Assembly (NCBI RefSeq): GCF_021919345.1
Contig: NZ_CP089293.1
Span: forward strand, 2,108,001-2,172,000
Direction: 5' to 3'
DNA: 64,000 nt
From: Paenarthrobacter nicotinovorans
GTDB lineage: Bacteria > Actinomycetota > Actinomycetes > Actinomycetales > Micrococcaceae
Part shown: positions 10,746-20,636 of the stretch, in pieces
How positions within the stretch are numbered: the first letter of the stretch is position 1
Layout of the letters: the number at the start of each line of letters is the position of its first letter
Translations under genes and position numbers: made by a program
Notes under the pieces: generated by a model
Database searches by the model: none
Seen by the model: the letters and a program-made list of their open reading frames with translations, nothing else
What the model was told of the DNA's origin: nothing

Positions 10746-11516
10746 GGCTGCGTTCTCGTCAATGAGCCATAGAGTCCTGGTGCGTCCTGCCGGCCCCGCT
10801 GCGGGAACCTGGACCGGATTGGCACCGGCCAAAGCCAAGCCCACGGCGCCGGCCTTGTCCTCACCCGCCACCACCATCCAGATTTCCTGAGCGGTATTGA
10901 TCGCCGGCAATGTCAAAGAAATACGCGACGGCGGGGGCTTGGGCGAGTTTTCGACGCCAACAACGGCGCGGCTCTTCTCGCGGATGCCCGCCTGCTCGGG
11001 GAAGAGCGAGGCAATGTGCGCATCCGGTCCTACACCGAGCAGCAGGACATCGAAACGCGGCAGGTTTCCAGGCTGTTCAGGCCTGTCGTCCGACATGTCC
11101 GCGGCGTGCTCCGCCTCCGCAGCCGCCTTGAGCTCGGCTTCGTAGGCCGCTGCAGCTTCATCCGCCGTGGCGAATTGATCTGTTGAGCCGGGCTCATGCA
11201 CCCTGGCCGGGTCCACCTGCAGGTGGGACAAGAGCGCCTGATGGGCCTGGCGGGTGTTCCTGTCGTCGCTGTCAGCGGCAACGAACCGTTCATCCCCCCA
11301 CCAGAAGTTGACCCTCGACCAGTCCACGGCCGGAGCCGCGGCGGAGTCGGCAACGGCCTTCAGGGTACCGATGCCCACCGTGCCACCGGTGAGCACCACT
11401 GTGGCCTCGCCGTGCTTGTCCTGGACATCCACTAGTTTGGTGATGAGTCGCGCCGCGATTGCGGCCATCAACACCTTTGAATCCGGGTGGATGCTTACTC
11501 TTGGCTCAGCGTGCAC
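10698..11516 (-). CDS. pgl: 6-phosphogluconolactonase
   Basis: Hydrolyses 6-phosphogluconolactone, the second step of the oxidative pentose phosphate pathway. The 272-residue SugarP_isomerase-fold protein has LTGGTVGIGTLKA near the N-terminus, the family motif NFWWGDERFVAADSDDRN and the conserved LLGVGPDAHIASLFP. The GTG start lies 11 bases inside the end of opcA. The C-terminus (RKDPAGA) is encoded opposite the end of rbpA, a 48-base tail-to-tail overlap. Last gene of the tkt-tal-pgi-zwf-opcA-pgl block. Confidence 0.95.
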   Translation of the reverse strand: MHAEPRVSIHPDSKVLMAAIAARLITKLVDVQDKHGEATVVLTGGTVGIGTLKAVADSAAAPAVDWSRVNFWWGDERFVAADSDDRNTRQAHQALLSHLQVDPARVHEPGSTDQFATADEAAAAYEAELKAAAEAEHAADMSDDRPEQPGNLPRFDVLLLGVGPDAHIASLFPEQAGIREKSRAVVGVENSPKPPPSRISLTLPAINTAQEIWMVVAGEDKAGAVGLALAGANPVQVPAAGPAGRTRTLWLIDENAASRVPQQLVRKDPAGA

Positions 11517-12447
11517 TGGTTTGGACTCTCCTCTGGCTGGTAAGTGGCAGTCCCATCGTAATCACTTCTCCGAAGACTTCGTCCGGATCCAGCCGCCGGA
11601 GTTCCTCGGCGAGGCAATCCTTGAGGCTTCGCCGGGGAAGCGTGATACGCTGCGCCGGCTGTCCCGGCTGCGTCAGCTCCGCGACGGACAAGCCCGGACG
11701 GAACAGCTGCACGTCACCACTGGCGCGGGTAAGACGAACGCGGCGAATGCCGGTGCCCGCGGGGTCCGCCACAATCGTGACAGGCGCCTGCAGGGCCAAG
11801 CTCAGCCATGCCGCCAAGAGCAAGGTGCTGGGGGAGTCCGAGGCACCCTCCACAGCGACGGCGGAGACAGGGTCACCATCCACTTGGTCGAAGACTGCAG
11901 CGAGCTGCATGCGCCAATTGGTCAGGCGCGTCCACGCGAGGTCGGTATCGCCGGCCTTGTACGTAGCACGGATGTTCTCCAATGCCAGGCGGGGATCGGG
12001 CTCGTTGGCGGAGTCGGTGATGCGGCGGTGCGCAATCCGGCCTATCGAGGTTTCACAGGCGCTCTCCGGGGCTCCGTGCGGCCACCAGGCCACGATCGGA
12101 GCGTCCGGCAGGAGGAGAGCCGAAACCAGGGATTCGCTCTCGTGGGCCATGTGCCCGTGGCCGCGCAGGACGATGACTTCCGACGCGCCGGCGTCTCCAC
12201 CGACGCGGATCTGGGCGTCCAGACGATCGGGGCCTTCAGACCCGGCGTCGGCGAGCACAATGATGCGGCAGGGGTGTTCCCGGCTGGCTTCATTGGCCGC
12301 TTCGATGGCTTCTTCTTCCTGCCCGGACTTGGTCACCACAACCAGCGTCAGGACCCGGCCCAAGGCAATCACGCCACCCTGTTCGCGCAGCGACATGATC
12401 TTCTTGGAGATCTTGGAAGTAGTGGTATCGGGAAGATCTACGATCAT
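11506..12447 (-). CDS. opcA: Glucose-6-phosphate dehydrogenase assembly protein OpcA
   Basis: OpcA binds and activates glucose-6-phosphate dehydrogenase in actinobacteria and cyanobacteria. The 313-residue protein starts MIVDLPDTTTSKISKK and carries conserved segments ARVLTLVV-like (GRVLTLVVVTKSGQEE) and WWPHGAPE. Start codon and zwf stop overlap in an ATGA, and the stop lies inside pgl, so zwf-opcA-pgl are tightly coupled. No catalytic motif is expected. Confidence 0.96.
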   Translation of the reverse strand: MIVDLPDTTTSKISKKIMSLREQGGVIALGRVLTLVVVTKSGQEEEAIEAANEASREHPCRIIVLADAGSEGPDRLDAQIRVGGDAGASEVIVLRGHGHMAHESESLVSALLLPDAPIVAWWPHGAPESACETSIGRIAHRRITDSANEPDPRLALENIRATYKAGDTDLAWTRLTNWRMQLAAVFDQVDGDPVSAVAVEGASDSPSTLLLAAWLSLALQAPVTIVADPAGTGIRRVRLTRASGDVQLFRPGLSVAELTQPGQPAQRITLPRRSLKDCLAEELRRLDPDEVFGEVITMGLPLTSQRRVQTSAR

Positions 12448-14000
12448 GGCCTTCTCCAGGTTCGTCCGTCACGGGCCAGCAGGGCATCGGCCGATGCCGG
12501 TCCCCAGCTGCCGGGTGCGTAGGGTTGCGGTTGCTCATCAAGCCCGGCCCAGTAGTCCTCGAACGGATCCAGGATCTTCCAGGATAGTTCCACTTCCTGA
12601 TGGCGCGGGAAGAGCGGCGGCTCGCCGAGCAGCACGTCCAGGATCAGACGCTCGTACGCTTCGGGGCTGGACTCTGTGAACGAGTGCCCGTAGCCGAAGT
12701 CCATGGTGACATCGCGGACTTCCATCTGCGTGCCCGGCACCTTGGAGCCGAAGCGGATCGTGGCGCCCTCGTCGGGTTGGACACGGATAACTACGGCGTT
12801 CTGGCCGAAGTCGTCCTCGCCGTGGTCACGGAAGAGCAGGTTGGGTGCCCTCTTGAAGACCACTGCGATTTCGGTGACGCGGCGGCCCAGGCGCTTTCCG
12901 GCGCGCAGGTAGAACGGAACCCCGTTCCACCGGCGGGTATTGATGTCCACGCGGATCGCGGCGTACGTCTCGGTTTTCGAATCTGCCGGGATGCCGTCCT
13001 CGTCCAGGTAACCGAGGACTTTCTCGCCGCCTTGCCAACCGCCGGTGAACTGGCCGCGGGCGGAGTGCGTGGAGAGGTCCTCTGGCAATTTAACAGCTGC
13101 GAGGACTTTTTCCTTCTCTGCACGCAGGTCATCTGCGTTGAATGAGATCGGCTCTTCCATGGCAGTCAACGCCAGAAGCTGCAACAGGTGGTTCTGGATG
13201 ACGTCGCGGGCTGCACCCACACCGTCGTAATAGCCTGCGCGGCCACCGGTGCCGATGTCTTCGGCCATGGTGATCTGGACGTGGTCCACGTAGTTGGCAT
13301 TCCAGAGGGGTTCGAACAGCTGGTTCGCGAAGCGAAGAGCCAGGATGTTCTGGACCGTCTCCTTGCCCAGGTAGTGGTCAATCCTGAACACCGCATCAGG
13401 CGGGAACACGGACTCCACGATGTCGTTGAGCTGGCGGGCTGATTCGAGGTCGTGGCCGAACGGCTTCTCGATCACCACACGGCGCCACTGGCCGGGCTGG
13501 GCCTGCGCCAAGCCGTGCTTGGAAAGCTGACGACATACCTGCTCGAACGCCTTCGGCGGGATGGACAGGTAGAAGCCGTGGTTGCCACGGGTGCCGCGGG
13601 TTTCGTCCAATTCGTCCAGGACATCGCCCAGACGCTCGAAAGCGTCGTCGTCGTCGAACTCGCCCTGAACAAAACGGATACCGGAAGCGAGCTGCTCCCA
13701 GACACCTTCGTCGAACTTGGTACGGGCGTGGGCCTTGACGTTTTCCTTGACCTCAGCCGCGAAATCGGCGTTGTCCCAGTCCCGGCGCCCGAATCCCACC
13801 AGTGCAAAGCTCGGCGGTAACAGGCCCCGGTTGGCGAGGTCGTAGACCGCCGGCATGAGTTTCTTGCGGGCGAGGTCGCCGGTCACTCCGAAGAAGACCA
13901 ACGACGACGGCCCGGCGATGCGGTTCAGGCGGCGGTCCCGCGGATCCCGCAAAGGGTTCCGCAGGCCGCCGTTCTTCCTGCCGTTTTCAGTTTCTGGCAT
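12444..14000 (-). CDS. zwf: Glucose-6-phosphate 1-dehydrogenase
   Basis: First enzyme of the oxidative pentose phosphate pathway, making NADPH. The 518-residue product has the nucleotide-binding loop GVTGDLARKKLMPAVYDL, the active-site motif RIDHYLGKETVQN with the catalytic His nearby, and the C-terminal domain ending in a WRRP tail. Only 15 bases separate it from pgi upstream, and it is coupled to opcA by an ATGA overlap. Length is typical. Confidence 0.97.
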   Translation of the reverse strand: MPETENGRKNGGLRNPLRDPRDRRLNRIAGPSSLVFFGVTGDLARKKLMPAVYDLANRGLLPPSFALVGFGRRDWDNADFAAEVKENVKAHARTKFDEGVWEQLASGIRFVQGEFDDDDAFERLGDVLDELDETRGTRGNHGFYLSIPPKAFEQVCRQLSKHGLAQAQPGQWRRVVIEKPFGHDLESARQLNDIVESVFPPDAVFRIDHYLGKETVQNILALRFANQLFEPLWNANYVDHVQITMAEDIGTGGRAGYYDGVGAARDVIQNHLLQLLALTAMEEPISFNADDLRAEKEKVLAAVKLPEDLSTHSARGQFTGGWQGGEKVLGYLDEDGIPADSKTETYAAIRVDINTRRWNGVPFYLRAGKRLGRRVTEIAVVFKRAPNLLFRDHGEDDFGQNAVVIRVQPDEGATIRFGSKVPGTQMEVRDVTMDFGYGHSFTESSPEAYERLILDVLLGEPPLFPRHQEVELSWKILDPFEDYWAGLDEQPQPYAPGSWGPASADALLARDGRTWRRP

Positions 14001-14015
14001 GTTTTTCTATGTGCC

Positions 14016-15647
14016 TTAGCTTTCGAGTGAGCTGGCCTGGCCGGCCAACGCAGCGACGACTTCCTGAAGCTGAGCTACGCCGGCAGCGCGCTCGGTGAGG
14101 TGCAGGCGAAGCACAGGGCGGCCATGGCCTTCCAGGACCTGGGCGTCACCGGACGCCTGGGCAGCGATGAGCTGGCCGAAGGTGAACGGACGCTCAGGGA
14201 TCTCGAGGTCAGTGGACGAGGCCGCGGTGATCTGCAGGAATACACCGATGGCCGGTCCGCCCTTGTGGAACTGGCCGGTCGAGTGCAGGAACCGCGGTCC
14301 CCAGCCGAAGGTCACCGGACGGCCCGATACAGCTGCGAGTTCATCCCGGATACCCTCAAGCGGAGCATGGGTGATGCGGTCAAGGTAGGCCTGGACGCTA
14401 AGGTAGCCATCCGAGCCAAGCTGGCCGAGCAGGGCCTGCACGGCATCAGTTACCGAATCCGCAGAGCCGAGCCATTCGCCTCCGCGTACTTCCACTGCTC
14501 CGTCGGTAAACGCTGCAGGCGTGGGTTCCGGGCGGGCATCCAGCAAGCCGCGTGCAGCCACCTTGGCAGCCTCGACGTCGGGCTGGTCGAACGGGTTGAT
14601 GCCAAGCAGACGGCCCGCCACGGACGTGGCAAACTCCCACACAAACATCTGGGAAGCAAGCCCGCCGGCAATCGCCACCTCGTTTTCGCGAAGTTCGATG
14701 TCGGCATCGGCACTTACCAGACGGACCACCAGGACATCCTCGGCGCCGCCAAGGGCTTCGGGGGAGTCCGGACCGGCAACCACGGGCAGGACACCCGTGC
14801 CGAGCTTGCCCGTGGACTCTGCGATGAGCTGTTCAGCCCAGTCAGCAAAGCCAACAATGCCGGAGCCGTCCTCGGCGATGACGATCTTGTTGCGCAAGGG
14901 AGAGGTACCACCCAGGGCAATGCCGAGGGCAAGACCGATGTTGTCGGTCGAATCCTCGTTCAGGATCTCGGCTGCTTCTTCTGCTTCATCCAGGAACGCC
15001 TGGATATCCACGCCAGCCAGGCCACAAGGGACAAGGCCGAAAGCGGTCAGGGCCGAGAAGCGGCCGCCTACGTTGGGATCCGCGTTGAAAACGGCACGGT
15101 AGCCGGCCTCACGGGATGCTTTGTCCAACGGCGAACCAGGGTCTGTGACGATAATGATGCGGCTCTTGGCGTCGATGCCGGCGTCGTTGAACGCCTTCTC
15201 GAAGACCCTGCGCTGCGAGTCGGTCTCTACGGTGGAACCTGATTTGGAAGAGACAACGATGGCAGTTTCAGCCAAACGGTCCGCCAGCGCTGCACTGACC
15301 TGTTCAGGGTCGGTGCTGTCCAGCACAGTCAGCTCGACGCCAGCGGTGCCGGCAATGACCTCGGGAGCCAAAGAGGACCCACCCATGCCACACAGGACAA
15401 TGCGCGAGACGCCTTCGGCCCGAAGGGCATCACGAAGCTCCAGGATGTCGCCAACCAGGGACTGGGAAACCGTGGCCGCTTCTACCCAACCGAGACGGAT
15501 GGCCGCCTCAGACTCCGCGTCGGGACCCCACAGTGTGTGGTCCTTGGCAAAGATGCGGGTGGCGATCCTGTCTTCGACCAGGCCGTCAATGTGCTTGGCG
15601 ATGGCTTGCTGCGCAGCACCGCTGGCGTCGTAACTGAGTGTGCTCAT
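14016..15647 (-). CDS. pgi: Glucose-6-phosphate isomerase
   Basis: Interconverts glucose 6-phosphate and fructose 6-phosphate. The 543-residue protein belongs to the divergent actinobacterial type. It has SIS-domain segments GMGGSSLAPEV and VVSSKSGSTVETDSQRRVF. The C-terminal part contains WGPRFLHSTGQFHKGGP, which carries conserved active-site residues. The start MSTLSYDASGAAQQA sits 6 bases after the tal stop. Membership of the pentose phosphate block instead of a lone locus is the Arthrobacter-type arrangement. Confidence 0.94.
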   Translation of the reverse strand: MSTLSYDASGAAQQAIAKHIDGLVEDRIATRIFAKDHTLWGPDAESEAAIRLGWVEAATVSQSLVGDILELRDALRAEGVSRIVLCGMGGSSLAPEVIAGTAGVELTVLDSTDPEQVSAALADRLAETAIVVSSKSGSTVETDSQRRVFEKAFNDAGIDAKSRIIIVTDPGSPLDKASREAGYRAVFNADPNVGGRFSALTAFGLVPCGLAGVDIQAFLDEAEEAAEILNEDSTDNIGLALGIALGGTSPLRNKIVIAEDGSGIVGFADWAEQLIAESTGKLGTGVLPVVAGPDSPEALGGAEDVLVVRLVSADADIELRENEVAIAGGLASQMFVWEFATSVAGRLLGINPFDQPDVEAAKVAARGLLDARPEPTPAAFTDGAVEVRGGEWLGSADSVTDAVQALLGQLGSDGYLSVQAYLDRITHAPLEGIRDELAAVSGRPVTFGWGPRFLHSTGQFHKGGPAIGVFLQITAASSTDLEIPERPFTFGQLIAAQASGDAQVLEGHGRPVLRLHLTERAAGVAQLQEVVAALAGQASSLES

Positions 15648-15653
15648 GGTCGC

Positions 15654-16772
15654 TTAGGAGGCCTTCCGTGCGGTGACGAGTGCGCCTTCGACGTCGGCGA
15701 GGAGTTCCTTCCAGGAGCCCACGAACTTCTCGAGGCCTTCGGTCTCAAGAAGGGTCACGACGTCGTTGTAGGAGACGCCCAGCGCTTCGAGGGCGTTGAG
15801 GGTCTCGTTCGCTTCGTCGTACGTCCCGGTGATGGTGTCGCCGGTGACCACACCGTGGTCGAACGTGGCATCGAGGGTCTTTTCGGGCATGGTGTTCACT
15901 ACGCCCGCAGCAACGAGCTCCGTGACGTAGAGGGTGTCCGGGTAAGCGGGGTCCTTCACGCCGGTGGAAGCCCACAGAGGACGCTGGGGGAGTGCGCCGG
16001 CCTCAGCCAGAACTGCCCAGCGCTCGGTGGAGAAGAGCTCTTCGTAGACCTGATAGGCCAGACGTGCATTGGCAACGCCGGCCTTGCCCTTGAGTGCTTT
16101 GGCTTCTTCGGTTCCGATGGCATCCAGGCGCTTGTCGATCTCGCTGTCCACGCGGGAGACGAAGAACGAGGCAACGGAGTGGATCTTGGAGAGGTCGTGG
16201 CCGTTTTCCTTGGCCTGCTCCAGGCCGGACTGGAAAGCGTTGATGACGGCGCGGTAGCGCTCCAAGGAGAAGATCAGAGTGACATTGACGCTGATGCCCT
16301 CGGCCAGGGTGGCCGTGATGGCCTCGAGGCCCTCCAAGGTAGCCGGGATCTTGATGTGGACGTTGTCCTTGTTGACCTTCGCGTAGAGGTGCTTGGCCTC
16401 GGCGATGGTGCCCTCGGTGTCCCAGGCAAGGCGGGGGTCCACCTCGATGGAAACGCGGCCGTCGACACCGTTGGTGGCCGCGGCAATCGGGGCGAAGAGA
16501 TCGCAGGCATCGGCGACATCGGTCGTGGTGATTTCGAAGATGGTCTCTTCGACGCTGGCCCCGGCTTCCGCCTTGGCCGCGATGGTTGCGTCATAGTCCG
16601 TGCCGGAGGTGATCGCGGCGTGGAAGATGGACGGGTTGGTGGTGACACCAACAACGTTCTTTTCGTCGATGAGCTTCTGCAGAGTGCCCGTTTCCAGGCG
16701 GGTGCGGGAGAGGTCGTCGAGCCAGATCGAAACGCCGGCGTCGGAAAGCTGCTGCGTGGGAGTTGTAGACAT
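15654..16772 (-). CDS. tal: Transaldolase
   Basis: Transfers dihydroxyacetone units in the non-oxidative pentose phosphate pathway. The open frame extends upstream to 17054, but the ATG at 16772 ([13 protein letters not shown]) has GGAGAAACC immediately before it and gives the usual 372 residues. Motifs seen are IWLDDLSR at the N-terminus, [15 protein letters not shown], and the Schiff-base Lys in NVHIKIPAT. The upstream extension is antisense-like and overlaps tkt, so it is rejected. The gap to tkt is 31 bases. Confidence 0.96.
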   Translation of the reverse strand: MSTTPTQQLSDAGVSIWLDDLSRTRLETGTLQKLIDEKNVVGVTTNPSIFHAAITSGTDYDATIAAKAEAGASVEETIFEITTTDVADACDLFAPIAAATNGVDGRVSIEVDPRLAWDTEGTIAEAKHLYAKVNKDNVHIKIPATLEGLEAITATLAEGISVNVTLIFSLERYRAVINAFQSGLEQAKENGHDLSKIHSVASFFVSRVDSEIDKRLDAIGTEEAKALKGKAGVANARLAYQVYEELFSTERWAVLAEAGALPQRPLWASTGVKDPAYPDTLYVTELVAAGVVNTMPEKTLDATFDHGVVTGDTITGTYDEANETLNALEALGVSYNDVVTLLETEGLEKFVGSWKELLADVEGALVTARKAS

Positions 16773-16803
16773 GTGGTTTCTCCTGTTGTGAGGTATCAGG
16801 CTG

Positions 16804-18930
16804 TTACGCGTTGGCGTCTGCGAGGGAGTCCTTGGCTGCAGCGGCGACGGCTTCGGCGGTGATGCCGAATTCGTTGAAGAGCCGCTTGTAGTCAGCCGAG
16901 GCGCCGAAGTGCTCCAGGGAGATCGAACGGCCGGCGTCGCCGACGAATTCGCGCCATCCAAGGGCAAGGCCGGCTTCGACGGAAACACGGGCCTTGACGG
17001 CCGCCGGCAGCACGGATTCGCGGTAGGCCTCGTCCTGCTTGTTGAACCATTCAACGCAGGGCATGGACACGACGCGAGCTGCGATGCCTTCTGCTTGGAG
17101 GGCTTCGCGGGCCTGGACTGCGAGCTGGACTTCCGAGCCGGTGCCGATCAGGATGACCTGTGCGTCAACGGTCTCGCCGTCCTTGGAGGCTTCGGCCAGG
17201 ACGTAACCGCCCTTGGCAACGCCTGCGGTGGAAGCGAAGGTGTCACCGGCGGCTTCACCTTCGCCGCGGGCGTAGGTGGGGATGTTCTGGCGGGTCAGCA
17301 CAATGCCGGCGGGGTTTTCGTGGTTCTCCAGCATGGCCTTCCATGCAGCGGAGACCTCGTTGGCATCGCCCGGGCGGACAACGTCCAGGCCCGGGATGGC
17401 ACGCAAGGAAGCGAGCTGCTCCACCGGCTGGTGGGTAGGTCCGTCTTCGCCCAAACCGATGGAGTCGTGCGTCCACACATACAGGGACGGAACGCCCATC
17501 AGTGCGCCGAGACGGATAGCCGGGCGCTGGTAGTCGCTGAAGATCAGGAACGTGCCGGAGAACGCGCGGGTGCGTCCGTGCAGGGAAATGCCGTTCACGA
17601 TCGAGGCGGCAGCGTGCTCACGGATACCGAAGTGCAGGACACGTCCGTACGGGTTGCCCTTCCAGGCATCCGTGGAGCGCGAGGTCGGGATGAACGACGG
17701 CGAGCCTTCGATGGTGGTGTTGTTCGACTCGGCGAGGTCTGCCGAACCGCCCCAAAGCTCAGGAAGGACCGGACCGATGGCGTTGAGGACCTTGCCCGAT
17801 GCCGCACGGGTGGAAACGTCCTTGCCGGCTTCGAAGACAGGAAGCGCAGCGTCAAGCTCGGCCGGCAACTTCTTCGCTTCGACGCGCTCGAGCAGGGCAG
17901 CGGCATCCGGGTTGGCAGACTGCCATGCCTCGAACGATGCCTGCCATGCGGCCCGGGACTCGGCACCGCGGTCAAGGACCTTGCGGGCGTGGGCCAGGAC
18001 TTCTTCGTCAACGTCGAAGGACTTGGCCGGATCGAAGCCGAGCACGCTCTTCAATGCAGTGACTTCTTCGGCACCCAGGGCAGAGCCGTGGATCTTGCCC
18101 GTGTTCTGCTTCTTCGGGGCCGGGTAGCCAATGATGGTGCGCAGCGAGATGATGGACGGCTTGTTCGTCTCGGCCTTGGCAGCCAGAAGTGCCGAGTACA
18201 GTTCCTGCACGTCTTCGACGTATTCGCCGGTCTTGGTCCAGTCAACGCGCTGGGTGTGCCAGCCGTAGGCCTCGTAGCGCTTGAGGACGTCTTCGGTGAA
18301 GGCGATGTCGGTGTCGTCTTCGATGGAGATGTGGTTCTCGTCGTAGATCACAACGAGGTTGCCCAGTTCCTGGTGTCCGGCAAGCGAGGATGCCTCGGAA
18401 GTGACACCTTCCTGCAGGTCGCCGTCGGAAGCGATGACCCAGATGGTGTGGTCGAACGGCGACTCGCCGGCGGGAGCATCGGCGTCGAACAATCCACGCT
18501 GGCGACGCTGCGAGTAGGCGAAGCCGACGGCCGAAGCCAGGCCCTGGCCCAGCGGGCCGGTGGTGATTTCCACGCCGGCGGTGTGCTTGTACTCCGGGTG
18601 GCCCGGGGTCAGCGAACCCCAGGTACGCAGTGCTTCAAGGTCCTTCAGCTCCAGGCCGTAGCCGGAAAGGAACAACTGGATGTAAAGGGTCAGCGACGTG
18701 TGACCGGGGGACAGCACGAAGCGGTCGCGGCCCAGCCAGTCCGGGTTCTTCGGATCGTGGCGCATCAGCTTCTGGAACAGCAGGTATGCTGCCGGAGCCA
18801 AGCTCATCGCCGTGCCGGGGTGGCCGTTTCCGACCTTCTCCACGGCATCAGCAGCCAACACGCGAACGGTGTCAACAGCCTTCTTGTCCAGATCGGTCCA
18901 TGACAGTTCTTGCTCTTCCAAATGTGGCAC
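16804..18930 (-). CDS. tkt: Transketolase
   Basis: Thiamine diphosphate enzyme moving two-carbon units in the pentose phosphate pathway. I set the start at the GTG at 18930 ([19 protein letters not shown]) because AGAGGGG lies about ten bases upstream; the frame is open to 18990. The product has 708 residues. Key motifs are [11 protein letters not shown], the diphosphate/Mg motif [14 protein letters not shown], the acceptor-binding [17 protein letters not shown] and a C-terminal transketolase-C domain. First gene of the minus-strand sugar phosphate block. A 428-base divergent region separates it from ctaB. Confidence 0.96.
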   Translation of the reverse strand: MPHLEEQELSWTDLDKKAVDTVRVLAADAVEKVGNGHPGTAMSLAPAAYLLFQKLMRHDPKNPDWLGRDRFVLSPGHTSLTLYIQLFLSGYGLELKDLEALRTWGSLTPGHPEYKHTAGVEITTGPLGQGLASAVGFAYSQRRQRGLFDADAPAGESPFDHTIWVIASDGDLQEGVTSEASSLAGHQELGNLVVIYDENHISIEDDTDIAFTEDVLKRYEAYGWHTQRVDWTKTGEYVEDVQELYSALLAAKAETNKPSIISLRTIIGYPAPKKQNTGKIHGSALGAEEVTALKSVLGFDPAKSFDVDEEVLAHARKVLDRGAESRAAWQASFEAWQSANPDAAALLERVEAKKLPAELDAALPVFEAGKDVSTRAASGKVLNAIGPVLPELWGGSADLAESNNTTIEGSPSFIPTSRSTDAWKGNPYGRVLHFGIREHAAASIVNGISLHGRTRAFSGTFLIFSDYQRPAIRLGALMGVPSLYVWTHDSIGLGEDGPTHQPVEQLASLRAIPGLDVVRPGDANEVSAAWKAMLENHENPAGIVLTRQNIPTYARGEGEAAGDTFASTAGVAKGGYVLAEASKDGETVDAQVILIGTGSEVQLAVQAREALQAEGIAARVVSMPCVEWFNKQDEAYRESVLPAAVKARVSVEAGLALGWREFVGDAGRSISLEHFGASADYKRLFNEFGITAEAVAAAAKDSLADANA

Positions 18931-19358
18931 GAAAACCGAGCCCCTCTCTGTGCTGACGGCAGGCGTATGGACACGGCACGCAGGAAGCACAGGATGGCGC
19001 CCGCTGCAATGTGTCTACCAGCCGTTCACCATTGAAACGTTGATCTCTCATCCAGACCCACGGATATCCGAGAATACGGTTTCCCGGATGATCAACGTGT
19101 GCTGTTCTGCTCAACAGCTTAGCCCCAAACGTGTCATGGAACTCAGGGAATCCCACTAACTGGACAGAAATTCCCTTATATGAATCACGATTGCCCCCGG
19201 GAGCAGTGAAGATTCGGAAACATTGGCGTATTTTGCGGACATCGGGCCTCTTCCGGCCACGGTATGATATTTGGAGGCCACCAGCGGTTCATGCGCCCGT
19301 GTTTGCTTTCGAAAGCCGGGACGACATCCGCTGCGAGAACCCCAGAGCATAGAACAGA
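18931..19358. other. Divergent tkt/ctaB intergenic region with nested inverted repeats
   Basis: This 428-base gap holds both promoters. At 19037-19053 and 19086-19098 lie imperfect arms (ACGTTGATC plus CATCC against GGATGATCAACGT, with a 3-base bulge). The 10-base palindrome CGGATATCCG (19061-19070) sits close to their centre. TATGAT at 19263-19268 could be the ctaB -10 box, but no -35 is clear. No open frame in the gap looks coding. Confidence 0.45.
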
Positions 19359-20321
19359 GTGACTGCCGCCGTGAGCACAACTGATACGCCCGTCAACGCT
19401 TCCCCGGCCCGGGGAAGCATCGGAACTTCCCGTAAATTAAAGGCGTATCTGGCTCTGACCAAACCCCGTGTCATCGAGCTGCTCCTGGTCAGCACCCTGC
19501 CCACCATGATCTTTGCGCAGCGCGGCTTCCCCTCCATCGGCCTGATCCTGGCAACCCTCGTCGGCGGCGCCTTCGCAGCCGGCAGCGCCGGTGTGTTCAA
19601 CTGCTACATCGACCGCGACATCGACAAACTGATGCACCGCACCGAAAAGCGCCCGCTGGTGACAGGCGAAGTCTCCCCCCGGGAAGCCCTCGTTTTCGCT
19701 TGGATCCTTGGTGCCGCGTCCATCGCCATCCTGTGGTTCGGCGCAAACCCGCTTTCCGCCTGGCTTGGACTTGGCGCCATCGTGTTCTACGTGGTCATCT
19801 ACACGATGATCCTCAAGCGCCGCACAGCCCAGAACATTGTCTGGGGCGGCGCGGCGGGCTGCTTCCCGGTCCTCATTGCCTGGGCCGCGGTCACCAACAC
19901 TGTCGAATGGCCCGCAATCGTCCTCTTCATGGTCATCTTCCTGTGGACGCCTCCGCACTACTGGCCCCTGTCCATGCGTTACGGCGAGGATTACCGCAAC
20001 GCCAAGGTACCCATGCTCGGTGCGATCGCCGGTGCCAAGGTCGTTTCGGTGCAGGTAGTCCTCTACGCCTGGGCCATGGTTGCCTGTTCGCTGCTGATGA
20101 TTCCGGTCGGAGGCGCGGGCTGGGTCTACACGATCGTTGCTGTGGCCGCCGGTGCATGGTTCCTCTACGAAAGTCACGCCCTCTACAAGCGTGCGCAGGG
20201 CGGCGATGTCTCCAACAAGGGCGCCATGAAGGTCTTCCACGGCTCCATCAGCTACCTGACACTCCTCTTCATCGCCTTGGCTGTGGATCCGTTCATCGGT
20301 TCCCCGATCATCGGCGGCTAA
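19359..20321 (+). CDS. ctaB: Protohaem IX farnesyltransferase (haem O synthase)
   Basis: Polytopic membrane prenyltransferase that adds a farnesyl group to haem B, the first step to haem A for cytochrome aa3 oxidase. The 320-residue product has the first Asp-rich motif NCYIDRDID, the loop [16 protein letters not shown], and the second conserved region with [22 protein letters not shown]. About nine hydrophobic segments are visible. GTG 19359 is used; GTG 19371 is an equally plausible start because neither has a strong ribosome binding site. Its pathway partner ctaA lies 4.8 kb away on the other strand, separated by the 20.4-25.0 kb cassette. Confidence 0.95.
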   Translation: MTAAVSTTDTPVNASPARGSIGTSRKLKAYLALTKPRVIELLLVSTLPTMIFAQRGFPSIGLILATLVGGAFAAGSAGVFNCYIDRDIDKLMHRTEKRPLVTGEVSPREALVFAWILGAASIAILWFGANPLSAWLGLGAIVFYVVIYTMILKRRTAQNIVWGGAAGCFPVLIAWAAVTNTVEWPAIVLFMVIFLWTPPHYWPLSMRYGEDYRNAKVPMLGAIAGAKVVSVQVVLYAWAMVACSLLMIPVGGAGWVYTIVAVAAGAWFLYESHALYKRAQGGDVSNKGAMKVFHGSISYLTLLFIALAVDPFIGSPIIGG

Positions 20322-20351
20322 GTCCACCGCTCCGTCCGGCAGCAATATCCG

Positions 20352-20394
20352 ACGACGTCGGCACTCACCTGAGTGCCGACGTCGTTCCGTTTCC
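20352..20394 (+). terminator. Strong hairpin after ctaB
   Basis: ACGACGTCGGCACTC (20352-20366) pairs perfectly with GAGTGCCGACGTCGT (20371-20385) around an ACCT loop, followed by TCCGTTTCC. It terminates ctaB and insulates the following cassette. Confidence 0.75.
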
Positions 20395-20396
20395 CC

Positions 20397-20467
20397 CATC
20401 GCTCGCTCACATCCCTACCGCTTGAGCTCATCGCTCGCTCACATCCCGACCGCTTGGACCCATCGCT
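20397..20467. repeat. 32-base tandem repeat, two units and a partial third
   Basis: CATCGCTCGCTCACATCCC begins at 20397 and again at 20429. Each unit continues with an A/T-variable base, then ACCGCTTG and a short variable end. A third copy starts at 20461 (CATCGCT) and decays. Exact 32-base spacing indicates tandem duplication. It follows the ctaB terminator directly and lies before the secreted-protein gene. Confidence 0.8.
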
Positions 20468-20569
20468 GAGCACCTAGATGGAGTGCTCACACCACCTATT
20501 TTGGCGATCTGACCACTCAAAGTTGATGAAATCACCACCTAGATAAGCCTCTTTTGCGTCTAGGTGGTG
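20467..20569. repeat. Inverted repeats in the leader of the 20.6 kb gene
   Basis: Two palindromes follow the tandem repeat. TGAGCAC (20467-20473) pairs with GTGCTCA (20483-20489). CACCACCTAGA (20533-20543) pairs with TCTAGGTGGTG (20559-20569) around a 15-base loop. The submotif CACCTA(GA) also recurs at 20471 and around 20490-20498. They may be operators for the downstream cassette or remnants of an insertion. The rest of 20322-20636 has no convincing gene. Confidence 0.6.
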
Positions 20570-20636
20570 CCTTTGGAGACCTACCGTTCGTGGAGGAACA
20601 AAGTTGTTCCGATTCAAATCGAGCATTGGGGAAACC

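Noticed and set aside
15537..16862. 441-codon plus-strand frame opposite tal and pgi
   Set aside because: It crosses the boundaries of genes certain on the other strand.
15654..17054. Extended 466-residue transaldolase
   Set aside because: The extra 94 residues overlap tkt and lack similarity to transaldolase; ATG 16772 has a strong ribosome binding site.
16909..18903. 664-codon plus-strand frame opposite tkt
   Set aside because: Antisense shadow of transketolase. No domain and no ribosome binding site.
20397..20467. CRISPR-like short array
   Set aside because: Units are directly adjacent at 32 bases without spacers, only two are complete, and there is no cas gene.
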